Source: an uncultured Bacteroidales bacterium (GTDB lineage: Bacteria; Bacteroidota; Bacteroidia; Bacteroidales; Paludibacteraceae). Taken from it: 51,711 nt of DNA. The translations under genes and the position numbers were made by a program. The notes under the pieces are model-generated. The model was given only the letters and a program-made list of their open reading frames with translations. It made no database searches and had not been told where the DNA came from. Shown here in pieces: positions 23,945-33,007 of the stretch. The DNA is taken from the NCBI GenBank assembly GCA_902780495.1, contig CACZFM010000025.1, positions 1 through 51,711 of the forward strand. The letters run 5' to 3'. Within the stretch, counting starts at the first letter, position 1, and each line of letters opens with the position of its first letter.

Positions 23945-26900
23945 TTATTGTTTCATACTTTTTCCTACGACATCATACATCTTGCCTTCTGGAGTAACGA
24001 TGTATATCTTATTGTCGATGAGCACTTTGCGCGCACCATTCTCAGCATTAACCGTCTCAATACCTGTCGTCACTTGCGGACTACGACGTGCCGCTATACG
24101 CAAACCATAACCAACGGTCGTACCTTTCGTAAGGTCTAACATATACGGACTGGCTGTCAGATCCCAAATGATAGCTCCATTATAGGTCAGATAGAGTGCA
24201 GCATCTTCCGGCATCTCTTCTACAGTCAACTCATACGAGCCTGCCTGTGGAGCAAAGAAGTTAAGATTCGAAGAAACTCCATAGTTCACTATGCGGGTCT
24301 CAATATCGCAGAGTTTCTTACCATTCTTTGTCGCCCACATCTGAGCGGTCTTCGCTTCCGTCGGATTACCCATCTTGCGCAAATCATGACCAATCACATA
24401 AGTCTCAGTGGCCTCTTCACTTTCAGAGATATAGAAATGATCACATGCATCAAATTGGTTCTCCTCGCGCAAACTCAGCAAGAACTCTTCTACGCTTTCA
24501 GCCGCACGTCTCGGTGCATAGAGCGGGTGATCTTCATTCGCAGCTGTCGTAATCCACTCCATCGTTGGTGTAGTATTATCAACTTGTACGAAGAATGAGG
24601 TTCCGATAGCAAAGGTTGGATTCTTACCTGTAAGCAGATCATACTTATTCTCTGCATGGTTATAAACCTGCATGTGAGTGAACGCACCAGTGATATAACC
24701 ATGCTGCAATGTACCATTACCCAAACCATTCCATCCAAAATCGTCCGTTGTTCCGCTACCTGCCGTATATTGCGTAGCAAATTCCGTCGGACCACCTATA
24801 GTAGCACCGCTTGCTTTCTTGAACACAAATACATTCTGGTCGAAAGTTGGACTATAATTAAAGGTAATCGTATATACGCGGCCGGGCTGCATCGTTCCGG
24901 AGAAATTACTCCAAGCCTTCTGATTGTTGGCACATTTACTCTCGCTATATTCTTGTACAATGAAGTCCACGCCGCTTACCAGATGGTTCGTCAAGTCACC
25001 TTCACGGAAGATACCATCGCTAATGTTCACCGGGAACGGAACAACGAAATCATACCATCCAAAGGAGATCTTACCCTTCGGGTCGAAGGCCATCTGGAAG
25101 TAAGCATCTCCATTGATTGACAGTTGAGAGGGGTTCTCCACTTGACCTGAAGCAGCTGCCTCTTTCACGTCGAGATTGTTCTTTCCTGCTAACTTCGCAT
25201 CCAATGTAAAGTGACGTACTTGCAGATCTGCGCTATTATCCAGATGAATAGCCCCATCATTCAGCACGTGGATATCGCCATAACCAACCTCACGATACTC
25301 ACTCGTTCCCTTCACGGTCAGCGCACCACCCGTGATGACTGCTACCGAGCCGGTGTTTTCGATGGTCAAGTTACCTACCGTAATACTCTCATCAATTGAC
25401 AAGGCACCCTTTACGATGACATTCGGCTCAATTCCGGAAGGAATAACCTTTCCAGACCAGTTATCAGGATTCTCCCAATCTCCAGTTCCGGTAAACTCAT
25501 TCACAGCTGCATTTACCTGCAAGGTAATGGTAGTCGTAAGTGTTGTGTAATTTGCATTATCCGGTGTGAAATGCACCATATATTGATATGTACCGGCTGC
25601 TGGTGTATTATTCTTAACGGCATCATCCCATGCCCAAGTACCTTCCGTTCCGCTATTCGTCAACACAGATGTGCTCACTGCCTGTCCTACAGTAATAGCC
25701 GCAGCAGAAGGTGTTGCGACCGAAGCCGCTTTATTCACCGTCAACGTTACGGTAGCATCTTTCTCGTTATAGTTCGTAGCATCTGTCGGAACAAAATGTA
25801 CATCCATCGTGTACTCTCCTGCTGCCAGCACATCATCCTTGCGGCTATCCGTCCAAGTCCATGTTCCTGCACCTGTTCCAGTCAGCGCAACATCCTCGGC
25901 CTTCGTGCCATAAACAAACGATACATTCTCTACTGTCGCTGCCGGATTTGCCTTAGTTACCGTCAAGGTAATCTTTGTATCGATGGCATTATAATTGACA
26001 TTGTCCGTCGGAGGAGCAAAGTGTACATCCATTTCATACTCACCTACAGTCAAGGTTTGACCCTTGCGGCTATCCGTCCAAGTCCATGTTCCTGCACCTG
26101 TTCCAGTCAGCGCAACATTCTCTGCCTTTGTACCATAAACAAATGACACATTCTCTACTGTCGCTACAGGATCTACTTTTTCCACATTGATGGTCGCAGT
26201 CGTTGTTAGGTTTGTGTACCAAGCCGCGTTTGTCGAAGGAGTGAATACTACCGTAAATCCTTGCGCGTCATCACTTGCATTAGGCGTTGTGCCACCTGCC
26301 TGCCAAGCAAACGTACCGTACACATCATTACCTTTGCTATCCTTTGCGCTGCCTCCTGACAGTTCAGACTCACTCAATGCCTGACCATAAGTAATACCTT
26401 GGGCCGTAGGAGCAACCAAGGTCAGAGGTTCTGCCGAAATAGTAAAGTTCTTCTCCACCGGTTCCGCTACATCATAGTTTGCTGTACCCGGCTGCGAAGC
26501 AGTAATTGTTACCGTACCCGGTTTCAGAATAGTCACAACATTATTCGTTACCGAAATAACACCATCATTATTCGTTACCTCATAGCCGATAACATTCATC
26601 TGACCATACTCCTGACCATTCGTGGTACCATTCAACAAAATCTGATCGATCGTACTAATGCTGGTTTCCGGGCTCCAAGTAATTTCCTGATCTGCACGCT
26701 GCACATCAGCCTTTACACGAATAGATAATGCAGAAGAATTACCAACTACAGGATCTTTGACAACGATATAATTATCAATCTCGGTGGCCGTCGTTGGGCT
26801 AAAGGAGATACGCAATGTAGCCGAGCCAAAGGCACCACATGAATCGACATCAATGACTTCATCGCTGACTGTCACATCGCTGGTAAACGGATTAACCACC

Positions 26901-29104
26901 TGTAATGCATCTTTCACATTCGAATACTTAACCACCACATCTTGGTACTCACTACTATTTACCTTAATCGTATTACCAAAATCCACTGTCGGAGTTGCTG
27001 TGCGAATGAAATGCTTCATCGTCACCTCCACATCACGCACATAGTGATATCCCTCGCCTCCTTGCGGACGAACAAAACGAATGTGTGTAGCTTTTTCATT
27101 CAACTGAAGACCCTCTATAGTATTCCATTTACTTTTTTCAGGTGCTACAGACGAATTCGGAACATCGATCCAATTACCATCTACTTTCTGTTGTGCTTTG
27201 ATAGTTCCGGAGTAATACGTCCAGATACTCAGACCAACCACTTTATACTCTTCTCCCTTATGTGCGAATGACAATTTATCAGGAACTTGTCCTTGAGCCA
27301 CATTGATAGCATATTCATCAGTATAAAGCGCCGGTTTCTTGGTATCACCACTAAACAACCGATACAAGTAGTCATTCGTTCCATTATTCTTTATATCCAA
27401 AAGCAACGGATCATCGCAACCCTCCGACGGTTCACGTACTTTAACTACCATCGTCACAGATGCTTCCTCGTATTGGTCATCTCCTTCTACCGAAGCAGTT
27501 ATCGTTGTATTTCCTTTTTTATGAATCGTGAGCGTTGTAGAATTATTCGGAATAGACACAACCGTATTATCGCCTACAGAGTACTCCAACAATGCGGTAC
27601 GTTCAGCACTGTATGTTCGTTCTCCCGTAGACGGATTCTCTATCCAAACCTGAGCAAGCAGGTTCTTAGATGTCATCTCTGTCGTCAAACGGTCAAAACG
27701 ATCCGTCCATACAATCACTTGAATATCCTTATATGTCGTTTTAAAGGTCTTTTCTTCGCTTGCCGCGCCATGCGTAGCGGTCACTCCATGCGATGCTGTG
27801 ATTTTTGCTTCACCCTCGGCAATAGCTCTGAAAGCAGTACCCTCATTTTCAATCACAATAATATTTGGATTAGAAGAAGAATAAGTCACTGTTGCTCCTG
27901 CCGCATTCGTTGTTGCCGCGCCCTCTATTGTCTTACCGATCGGAATAGTCGGTTTCGTTGCGCTATAAGCACTTGCCCAATTGATAGTAGCTGCCGAGCG
28001 AACAAACATCGTCTGCGTAGTATGGATTACGTTATAAGTATTTCCGTCTGTGGGAGTAAACGTCAAATGAACTGTAGCGTTAGAACCACCACTAGTTGTT
28101 ACAGTCTGACCATTCTCATCTATAGTCCAAGTACCGGAAACCACTGTACCTGCCGCATTAATCAAATCAGCCTTAACAAGACCAGCACCTAATTGGCTAT
28201 TACTAATCGTTTGTCCGTAAGTAATCGTTTTTACCGTCGGCGTTGTAACAATATACGGAGTGATCTTGTTGGTTTTACCGCTCAAACTTACCGATTTACC
28301 GCCGATAGTCAACGTGGCATTATGCGTACCTACCTTATCATGTTTGTATGTAACCGTAACGGTTGCTGTTCCGTACTTTCCAGCAGAAGAATTGTTTGAA
28401 ATAGTTGCGCTGAACTGAGTATTTTTCAGACCTGAAATACTCATAGCTGACATATTCGACCAGTCTATAGTAAAGGTTTGCGTATATGCGCTCGTACTCC
28501 CTGTTGTATTATAATTAGCCGCTCCAAAATTTAAAGAAGCCTTAGACGGAGCCCTCGTTCCAGAGAACATCGTTACTTTTACGTCTTTAAATTTCTTTGA
28601 GTACGAACCACCAGATGCAGAAAATATAAGTTTATTTGCATTAACATTTATACCATTCTTGGTCACTACGTCTTTATATGAAGTAAAAGAGCCCCAAGAA
28701 TAATTTCCACTTGGATTTCCCGAATACTCCTCAGTTAACTTAGTACCATCTTTGTATGTCGTTATCTTTAAATCACCAACAGCTTCCCACCTACTTCTTG
28801 CTGCATAACAGGATAAGTTTGCTCCAGGACCTCCCAAATCATATGTATAGCTCTCTCCATTAAACGAAGCACTAATACTACGATCCTCACCATCGTTCAA
28901 AACATAATACGTGGAACCCGATTTTGTAATCGTTCCACTATACGACGGCCAAGTAGCCCACGCATTCTCATTCACGCCGAAGAGGCACAGCATGAGGAGT
29001 GCAAGCAGGGTATATACATGTTTTATGCCGGTAATCATGGACTTTTTCTGAGGCCATTTCGTGACCATTATAGATGATTTATGTACATTACTAATCTCTT
29101 TCAT
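23945..29104 (-). CDS. Giant surface protein with MBG-like repeats and type IX-like tail
   Basis: 1719 aa. The signal peptide lies around residues 23-50 (ITGIKHVYTLLALLMLCLFG, then AWA); a start at 29038 would give a shorter N-region. Several Ig-like and Big_2-like domains follow, then MBG-type repeats marked by ITYGQ-x-(I/L)S-x-S-x-L. Two repeats beginning VATVENVSFVYGTKAE are nearly identical (period 75 aa, DNA 25838-26120). Residues ~1240-1400 include a stretch with GDWENPDNWSGKVIPSG and beta-helix-like repeats. The last ~35 residues (after TTGIE: ARKVLIDNKIYIVTPEGKMYD) resemble a type A sorting tail. It is probably exported through type IX secretion and displayed as an adhesin-like protein. 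It sits between dinD (99 nt upstream) and the 43-aa gene. Confidence 0.8.
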   Translation of the reverse strand: MKEISNVHKSSIMVTKWPQKKSMITGIKHVYTLLALLMLCLFGVNENAWATWPSYSGTITKSGSTYYVLNDGEDRSISASFNGESYTYDLGGPGANLSCYAARSRWEAVGDLKITTYKDGTKLTEEYSGNPSGNYSWGSFTSYKDVVTKNGINVNANKLIFSASGGSYSKKFKDVKVTMFSGTRAPSKASLNFGAANYNTTGSTSAYTQTFTIDWSNMSAMSISGLKNTQFSATISNNSSAGKYGTATVTVTYKHDKVGTHNATLTIGGKSVSLSGKTNKITPYIVTTPTVKTITYGQTISNSQLGAGLVKADLINAAGTVVSGTWTIDENGQTVTTSGGSNATVHLTFTPTDGNTYNVIHTTQTMFVRSAATINWASAYSATKPTIPIGKTIEGAATTNAAGATVTYSSSNPNIIVIENEGTAFRAIAEGEAKITASHGVTATHGAASEEKTFKTTYKDIQVIVWTDRFDRLTTEMTSKNLLAQVWIENPSTGERTYSAERTALLEYSVGDNTVVSIPNNSTTLTIHKKGNTTITASVEGDDQYEEASVTMVVKVREPSEGCDDPLLLDIKNNGTNDYLYRLFSGDTKKPALYTDEYAINVAQGQVPDKLSFAHKGEEYKVVGLSIWTYYSGTIKAQQKVDGNWIDVPNSSVAPEKSKWNTIEGLQLNEKATHIRFVRPQGGEGYHYVRDVEVTMKHFIRTATPTVDFGNTIKVNSSEYQDVVVKYSNVKDALQVVNPFTSDVTVSDEVIDVDSCGAFGSATLRISFSPTTATEIDNYIVVKDPVVGNSSALSIRVKADVQRADQEITWSPETSISTIDQILLNGTTNGQEYGQMNVIGYEVTNNDGVISVTNNVVTILKPGTVTITASQPGTANYDVAEPVEKNFTISAEPLTLVAPTAQGITYGQALSESELSGGSAKDSKGNDVYGTFAWQAGGTTPNASDDAQGFTVVFTPSTNAAWYTNLTTTATINVEKVDPVATVENVSFVYGTKAENVALTGTGAGTWTWTDSRKGQTLTVGEYEMDVHFAPPTDNVNYNAIDTKITLTVTKANPAATVENVSFVYGTKAEDVALTGTGAGTWTWTDSRKDDVLAAGEYTMDVHFVPTDATNYNEKDATVTLTVNKAASVATPSAAAITVGQAVSTSVLTNSGTEGTWAWDDAVKNNTPAAGTYQYMVHFTPDNANYTTLTTTITLQVNAAVNEFTGTGDWENPDNWSGKVIPSGIEPNVIVKGALSIDESITVGNLTIENTGSVAVITGGALTVKGTSEYREVGYGDIHVLNDGAIHLDNSADLQVRHFTLDAKLAGKNNLDVKEAAASGQVENPSQLSINGDAYFQMAFDPKGKISFGWYDFVVPFPVNISDGIFREGDLTNHLVSGVDFIVQEYSESKCANNQKAWSNFSGTMQPGRVYTITFNYSPTFDQNVFVFKKASGATIGGPTEFATQYTAGSGTTDDFGWNGLGNGTLQHGYITGAFTHMQVYNHAENKYDLLTGKNPTFAIGTSFFVQVDNTTPTMEWITTAANEDHPLYAPRRAAESVEEFLLSLREENQFDACDHFYISESEEATETYVIGHDLRKMGNPTEAKTAQMWATKNGKKLCDIETRIVNYGVSSNLNFFAPQAGSYELTVEEMPEDAALYLTYNGAIIWDLTASPYMLDLTKGTTVGYGLRIAARRSPQVTTGIETVNAENGARKVLIDNKIYIVTPEGKMYDVVGKSMKQ
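25838..26120 (-). repeat. Near-identical 225-bp intragenic repeat
   Basis: A 57-nt stretch (25838-25894) is repeated exactly 225 bp further on (from 26063), and the next ~45 nt match with few changes. This is 75 codons, one MBG-like unit, and implies recent duplication or ongoing gene conversion inside the surface protein. Confidence 0.8.
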
Positions 29105-29156
29105 ATCTTTTTTGTCCTTAATTTTCGTTGTTTATTTTATTTCTTTTGGTCCTTTT

Positions 29157-29183
29157 CAGTTGTCCTATTTTTGCGGACAACTG
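29157..29183. other. Perfect 9-bp hairpin between dinD and the surface-protein gene
   Basis: CAGTTGTCC (29157-29165) pairs with GGACAACTG (29175-29183) around a 9-nt loop. There is no clear U-tract on the minus strand, so it is a weak terminator at best; an operator is possible. Confidence 0.5.
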
Positions 29184-29202
29184 GTGACAATTTGTCAGCG
29201 TT

Positions 29203-30060
29203 TCATTTCTTTTTCTTTGGAAGTTTTGATTCGCCCAAGGCTTTTTCTTCTTTAGCCACGCGGCGCTCTACTTTCTTTATATCCTCTGCTGCCGGCAACT
29301 CTTCCGGTCGAATACCTCTTTCGCCTAACATATTCCGCACAGTACGATTATTCTGAACATGTTCTGTCGCGATAGAGGGTTCGCCATACAGATTCTTCGC
29401 CTCCACATTAAAGTTCGTCATCTCCGTCGCAAGATTCTTGGCAGCTATTGTCACTTGCGGTAAATAGTCCGCCAATGCACCACTTTTCACGCCCAAACGC
29501 TTCTTCATCTGCTCAGTCGTCACTCCTCCAAACAATGCTGCATCTCCTTTTGAACGAATTCTTCCAAATCCCTTATCGTCCACACCACGTTCGTATATAT
29601 TCTGAGAAAGACGCTTTTCCGATGCACGCAATTCCTCTCTTTTCTCCAAACGTTGCTGCAATTGCAAACGCTCTGCAATCAACTCTGCTCGGCGTGTCTG
29701 AACAGCAAAATAACTCTGCGCAAAAGCTATCTCCTCTTTCTTCGGATCGCCATTCTGTGCAATCAAATAACATGCGTAGCGAGTAAGAAGAACATCATCA
29801 ATTTCTCTCTCAGATCCGCTCCCCAAAGATACCATTTTCGTGACGTCACGAAAATGGTCATCCACACTGATATTCTGCGATTTACACGATTGCTTAGCAC
29901 GTTCTATTGCGACAGCGAAGTTCTCCCAGCGACTATAGCCACAAACCTTTTGCAACTCGCGTGCGTACCATACTTCCATAGTAGAACCATCGTCTGCCAT
30001 GATTTCGTGCATAATACTATCGAATGTCGATTTATATGTTACGATGCTTTGCGCGTCCAT
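29203..30060 (-). CDS. dinD: DNA damage-inducible protein D family (DinD)
   Basis: 285 aa. The first ~100 residues form a BRO-N-like domain with the family's blocks EVWYARELQKVCGYSRWENF, DHFRDVTKMVSLGSGSERE and LTRYACYLIAQNGDPKKEEI. These are followed by AFAQSYFAVQTRRAELI and a C-terminal basic helical part (MKKRLGVKSGALADYLP; TEHVQNNRTVRNMLGERGI). E. coli DinD is SOS-induced and can inhibit RecA; in other bacteria the family is scattered and often accompanies mobile DNA. The promoter at 30199 gives a ~130-nt leader. The coding sequence holds a perfect 28-bp palindrome at 29831-29858 over the DHFRDVTKMV codons. The last residues are a run of lysines. Confidence 0.9.
   Translation of the reverse strand: MDAQSIVTYKSTFDSIMHEIMADDGSTMEVWYARELQKVCGYSRWENFAVAIERAKQSCKSQNISVDDHFRDVTKMVSLGSGSEREIDDVLLTRYACYLIAQNGDPKKEEIAFAQSYFAVQTRRAELIAERLQLQQRLEKREELRASEKRLSQNIYERGVDDKGFGRIRSKGDAALFGGVTTEQMKKRLGVKSGALADYLPQVTIAAKNLATEMTNFNVEAKNLYGEPSIATEHVQNNRTVRNMLGERGIRPEELPAAEDIKKVERRVAKEEKALGESKLPKKKK
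29831..29858. repeat. Perfect 28-bp palindrome inside dinD
   Basis: The half site ACCATTTTCGTGAC is followed directly by its exact reverse complement, with no spacer and no mismatch. It encodes part of the conserved DHFRDVTKMV block. Confidence 0.95.
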
Positions 30061-30198
30061 TTTATTCTTATATATTCTTTCTTCAGATTTTTTGTCTTAA
30101 TTATAGGTTTGTTCCGCTTGTGCCAACTATAATTTGAAGGGCTTATTCTTCTTGCTTAGTATTGTTCGTTTTCATATTTGCACAAATTTAGGAACATG

Positions 30199-30230
30199 CA
30201 AAATTACTACAATTATTCCAAACTGCCAAA
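30199..30230 (-). promoter_or_regulatory. Promoter of dinD
   Basis: Minus strand TAATTTTG at 30206-30199 with TTTG at 30230-30227, exactly 20 nt apart. A weaker TAAATTTG lies at 30190-30183. No LexA-like box could be identified by eye. Confidence 0.7.
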
Positions 30231-30443
30231 CTTTGGCGTCATTTTCCCAAGATTTGCCTACATAATCTTAAAAATTGTCCTATTTTTTAGGGTATATACG
30301 GTACTTTTATTGTGCATTATCTTAAAATTTTGCAATCTCTACATTGCAAAATGCGGCAAGTCATTCCAGTCGTATTCCCCCTCTCCTGCACCAAAACCCT
30401 TAAAACATTCGTGCGGCATACTAAAAGCCCGATAATGTCCCTG

Positions 30444-30575
30444 TTATCTATCGTATATCTAACGTATATCTATCGTGTATCTATCGTGTATCTATCGTAT
30501 ATCTATCGTATATCTATCGTATATCTAACGTATATCTATCGTATATCTATCGTGTATCTATCGTATATCTATCGT
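30444..30575. repeat. 12-copy 11-bp tandem array
   Basis: Twelve consecutive 11-bp units of RTATCTATCGT fill exactly 132 bp. Copies 2 and 8 read ATATCTAACGT, and the first unit begins with T; the other changes are A/G at the first base. It lies in the ~620-bp gene-free stretch between the dinD promoter and the M3 peptidase gene. Confidence 0.95.
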
Positions 30576-30627
30576 GTTTAGCCTGAGAATTGTCCGAGAA
30601 TTGTGTGATTTGGGGGAGAGAAAAGAG

Positions 30628-30802
30628 AAGGCTTCTTCTCTGTTAAAGAGGGGAAGCCTTCAAAAGGAATGTGCGATGAGTACTATCAAATTTGGTTTGT
30701 TTATCTTTTTCGAAGGAAATAACCTTCAAAAGGAATGTACGTATAAGCACTATCGAACTCGGTACATATCCCCTTTCGGAAGGAATAGTCTTCCAAAGGG
30801 AT
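30628..30802. repeat. Three degenerate hairpin-bearing repeats
   Basis: Three related units of about 65 bp each contain a hairpin: AAGGCTTC/GAAGCCTT (30628-30660), CTTTT-GAAGG/CCTTC-AAAAG (30705-30733), and ATCCCTTT-GGAAG/CTTCC-AAAGGGAT (30768-30802). After the first two, AAAGGAATGT[GA]CG recurs. They follow the 3' end of the M3 peptidase gene and may serve as its terminator or as mRNA-stabilising hairpins. Confidence 0.6.
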
Positions 30803-30826
30803 AGGCGTACAAGACGGGAGGAGGAG

Positions 30827-32962
30827 TTATTTCTTCAGTCCGTCGCGACGAAGGAGTGCGTCCACCGTGGGTTCGCCGCCGCGGAAACGACGGTAGAGTT
30901 CCATCGGTTTCTCCGTACCTCCACGCTCCAAGATGTTGGTGCGGAAGCTGTCCGCCGCCTTCTTATCGAAGATAGAGCCGCGTTTCTTCGCAGCATCCTG
31001 GAAGACAGAGAAAGCATCGGCATCAAGAAGTTCAGACCACTTATAGCTATAATAGCCTGCGGCATAACCACCGGAGAAGATGTGCGTAAAGGCAGCTTCC
31101 ATCTGCGTGCCAGGAACAAGCGGCATGAGCTGTACAGATGCCATCGCACGGTCACCGAAATCAAGCACTGCCTGCTGCTCGGTCATACACTCAGAGGGAG
31201 CAAAAGGTTCGGTAAGAGTATGCCACGCCATATCCAGATAGCCGAACGAGAGTTGGCGAACGCAAGCATAGGCTGCATGGTAGTTCGCCGCCGCCTTAAT
31301 CTTATCAATAAGGTCCTGCGGCATGGGTTCGCCAGTCTGATAGTGTTTGGCAAAGGTATCGAGGAACTCTTTTTCGCCAAGGAAATTCTCATTGAACTGG
31401 CTAGGCAGTTCGACAAAGTCGCGCGGCACAGCCGTACCGCTCTGTGCGGCATAGCGGCACTTGGTGAGCATACCATGCAAGCCATGTCCAAACTCGTGCA
31501 AGAAAGTCTCCACTTCGCCGTATGTCAGCAGAGCAGGCTTGTCTTGTGTAGAGCGTGTGAAGTTCATGACATTCACAATATGCGGGCGATGGTCCTTCTT
31601 TCCAATCATATATTGAGACTGGAAATCGTTCATCCACGCTCCACCGCGCTTGCCCTCTCTGGGATGGAAGTCGGCATAATAAACGGCAATGAAACGTCCC
31701 TTGGCATCGCGCACCTCGTACGCACAGACTTCGGGATGATAGACCTGAATGTTCTTGTTCTCGGTGAAGGTGAGGCCATACAGGCGTTTGGCGAGTCCGA
31801 AGACGCCCTGCTTGACGTTCTCCAACTCAAAATACGGGCGAAGGAGGTCGTCAGAAATGCTGTATTTGGCGTCTTTGAGCTGCTTGCTGTAGAAGCTCCA
31901 GTCCCATGGCTGCAGGGTGGCATAGAAACCCTTGGAGCGTGCGAACTCCTGCAGTTCCTGCACCTCGTTCTTTGCCAAGGGCAGATAGGCCTCGCGCAGT
32001 TGGTCAAGGAAAGCGAGGACATTCTCCTGCGTTTCGGCACAGGTCTTATAGAGCGACTTTTCGGCATAGTTACGTTTGCCGAAGAGGCGTGCAATAGCCA
32101 AACGAGTGTTGACGATGTCAGCAATGATATGCGTGTTATCGAACTCTCCGCCGATGCAACGTCCGTTGTATGCCATATAGATTTCGCGGCGGATGTCACG
32201 GTTGGCGCAGTCCTCCATAACAGGGATATAAGTGGTGGGCTTGAGGTCCAGCACCCAGCCTTCGAGGTTGCGCTTCTCGGCATTGGCCCGAAGGATGGCC
32301 TTGGTGTCATCGTTCAGTCCGAGCAAGTCCTCCTCACGGGTGACCTGCATGGTCCATGCGTTGGTAGCCTGCAGGGCGTTCTGACCATACAAGGTGGTCA
32401 GTTCGGAGAGGTGCATTGTGAGTTTTCTGTACTCATCTTTCTGCTCCGGCGAGAGGTTGGCACCGTTGTTGGCAAAGCCTTCATAGATATCCTCCAAGAG
32501 TTTGCGCTGCTCGGGCGTCAGTTTGAGGGCGTCACGGCGATCGTACACCGCCTTGATGCGGGCAAAGAGCTTCTCGTTCAGCAAGATAGAAGACGAGTAC
32601 TCGGACAGCATGGGGACAAGCTTCATCTCCAATTCGCGCAGTTCGTCATTGGTCTCGGCATTGGTGAGGTTGAAGAAGCAGCCCTCCACGATGGTGAGCA
32701 GTTCGCCGGAACGCTCATACGCCTCGATGGTATTGGCAAAGTCAGGTGCAGCAGGATTGTTGACGATATCGTCAATATCCTTCAAGCCCTGACGGATACC
32801 TTCCTCAAAAGCGGGCATATAGTGCTCGTTGCGAATGTCGTTGAAAGGATACGTGCCGTGAGGCGTTTTCCAAGATTTATACTCAATAAGCGGATTGGCA
32901 GTAGCCAGTGCGGCTACAGACACAGCAGTAAGTGCCATAGTGGTAAATAGATTTTTCTTCAT
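30827..32962 (-). CDS. dcp: M3-family peptidyl-dipeptidase, exported
   Basis: 711 aa. Residues 1-22 form a signal peptide (KKNLFTTMALTAVSVAALAT). The zinc motif HEFGHGLHGM begins at H489 (H489, E490, H493), with the third ligand expected in the following helix near EFLDTFAKHYQ. The order and length match peptidyl-dipeptidase Dcp/oligopeptidase A (FYATLQPWDWSFYSKQL; YYADFHPREGKRGGAW; NVMNFTRSTQDKPALLTY). It removes dipeptides from the C-terminus of oligopeptides, here in the periplasm, fitting an organism that ferments peptides. It follows the type B T9SS gene with a GTTTA-repeat spacer. Confidence 0.9.
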   Translation of the reverse strand: MKKNLFTTMALTAVSVAALATANPLIEYKSWKTPHGTYPFNDIRNEHYMPAFEEGIRQGLKDIDDIVNNPAAPDFANTIEAYERSGELLTIVEGCFFNLTNAETNDELRELEMKLVPMLSEYSSSILLNEKLFARIKAVYDRRDALKLTPEQRKLLEDIYEGFANNGANLSPEQKDEYRKLTMHLSELTTLYGQNALQATNAWTMQVTREEDLLGLNDDTKAILRANAEKRNLEGWVLDLKPTTYIPVMEDCANRDIRREIYMAYNGRCIGGEFDNTHIIADIVNTRLAIARLFGKRNYAEKSLYKTCAETQENVLAFLDQLREAYLPLAKNEVQELQEFARSKGFYATLQPWDWSFYSKQLKDAKYSISDDLLRPYFELENVKQGVFGLAKRLYGLTFTENKNIQVYHPEVCAYEVRDAKGRFIAVYYADFHPREGKRGGAWMNDFQSQYMIGKKDHRPHIVNVMNFTRSTQDKPALLTYGEVETFLHEFGHGLHGMLTKCRYAAQSGTAVPRDFVELPSQFNENFLGEKEFLDTFAKHYQTGEPMPQDLIDKIKAAANYHAAYACVRQLSFGYLDMAWHTLTEPFAPSECMTEQQAVLDFGDRAMASVQLMPLVPGTQMEAAFTHIFSGGYAAGYYSYKWSELLDADAFSVFQDAAKKRGSIFDKKAADSFRTNILERGGTEKPMELYRRFRGGEPTVDALLRRDGLKK

Positions 32963-32967
32963 ATACT

Positions 32968-33007
32968 GTTTAACGTTTAGCGTTTAGGGTTTAGCGATTA
33001 GGGGTTT
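32968..33007. repeat. Degenerate 7-bp GTTTAGS repeat
   Basis: Successive units GTTTAAC, GTTTAGC, GTTTAGG, GTTTAGC, GATTAGG and GGTTTA fill the gap before the M3 peptidase ATG. The same kind of repeat occurs at 51484-51540. Confidence 0.75.

Noticed and set aside
26187..28399. Plus-strand frames opposite the giant surface protein
   Set aside because: The minus-strand frame is a continuous repeat protein with signal peptide and sorting tail.
29157..29183. 9-bp hairpin considered a dinD terminator
   Set aside because: No U-tract follows on the minus strand, so I list it only as an inverted repeat.
30312..30581. 89-codon frame reading repeated SIVYL-[ST]-YIYR
   Set aside because: It is the translation of the 11-bp tandem array (33 nt = 11 codons); no promoter or start context supports it.
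30692..32950. 752-codon plus-strand frame opposite the M3 peptidase
   Set aside because: It is antisense to a clear peptidase gene with the HEFGH motif; the frame is open because of the GC-biased codon use of the real gene.
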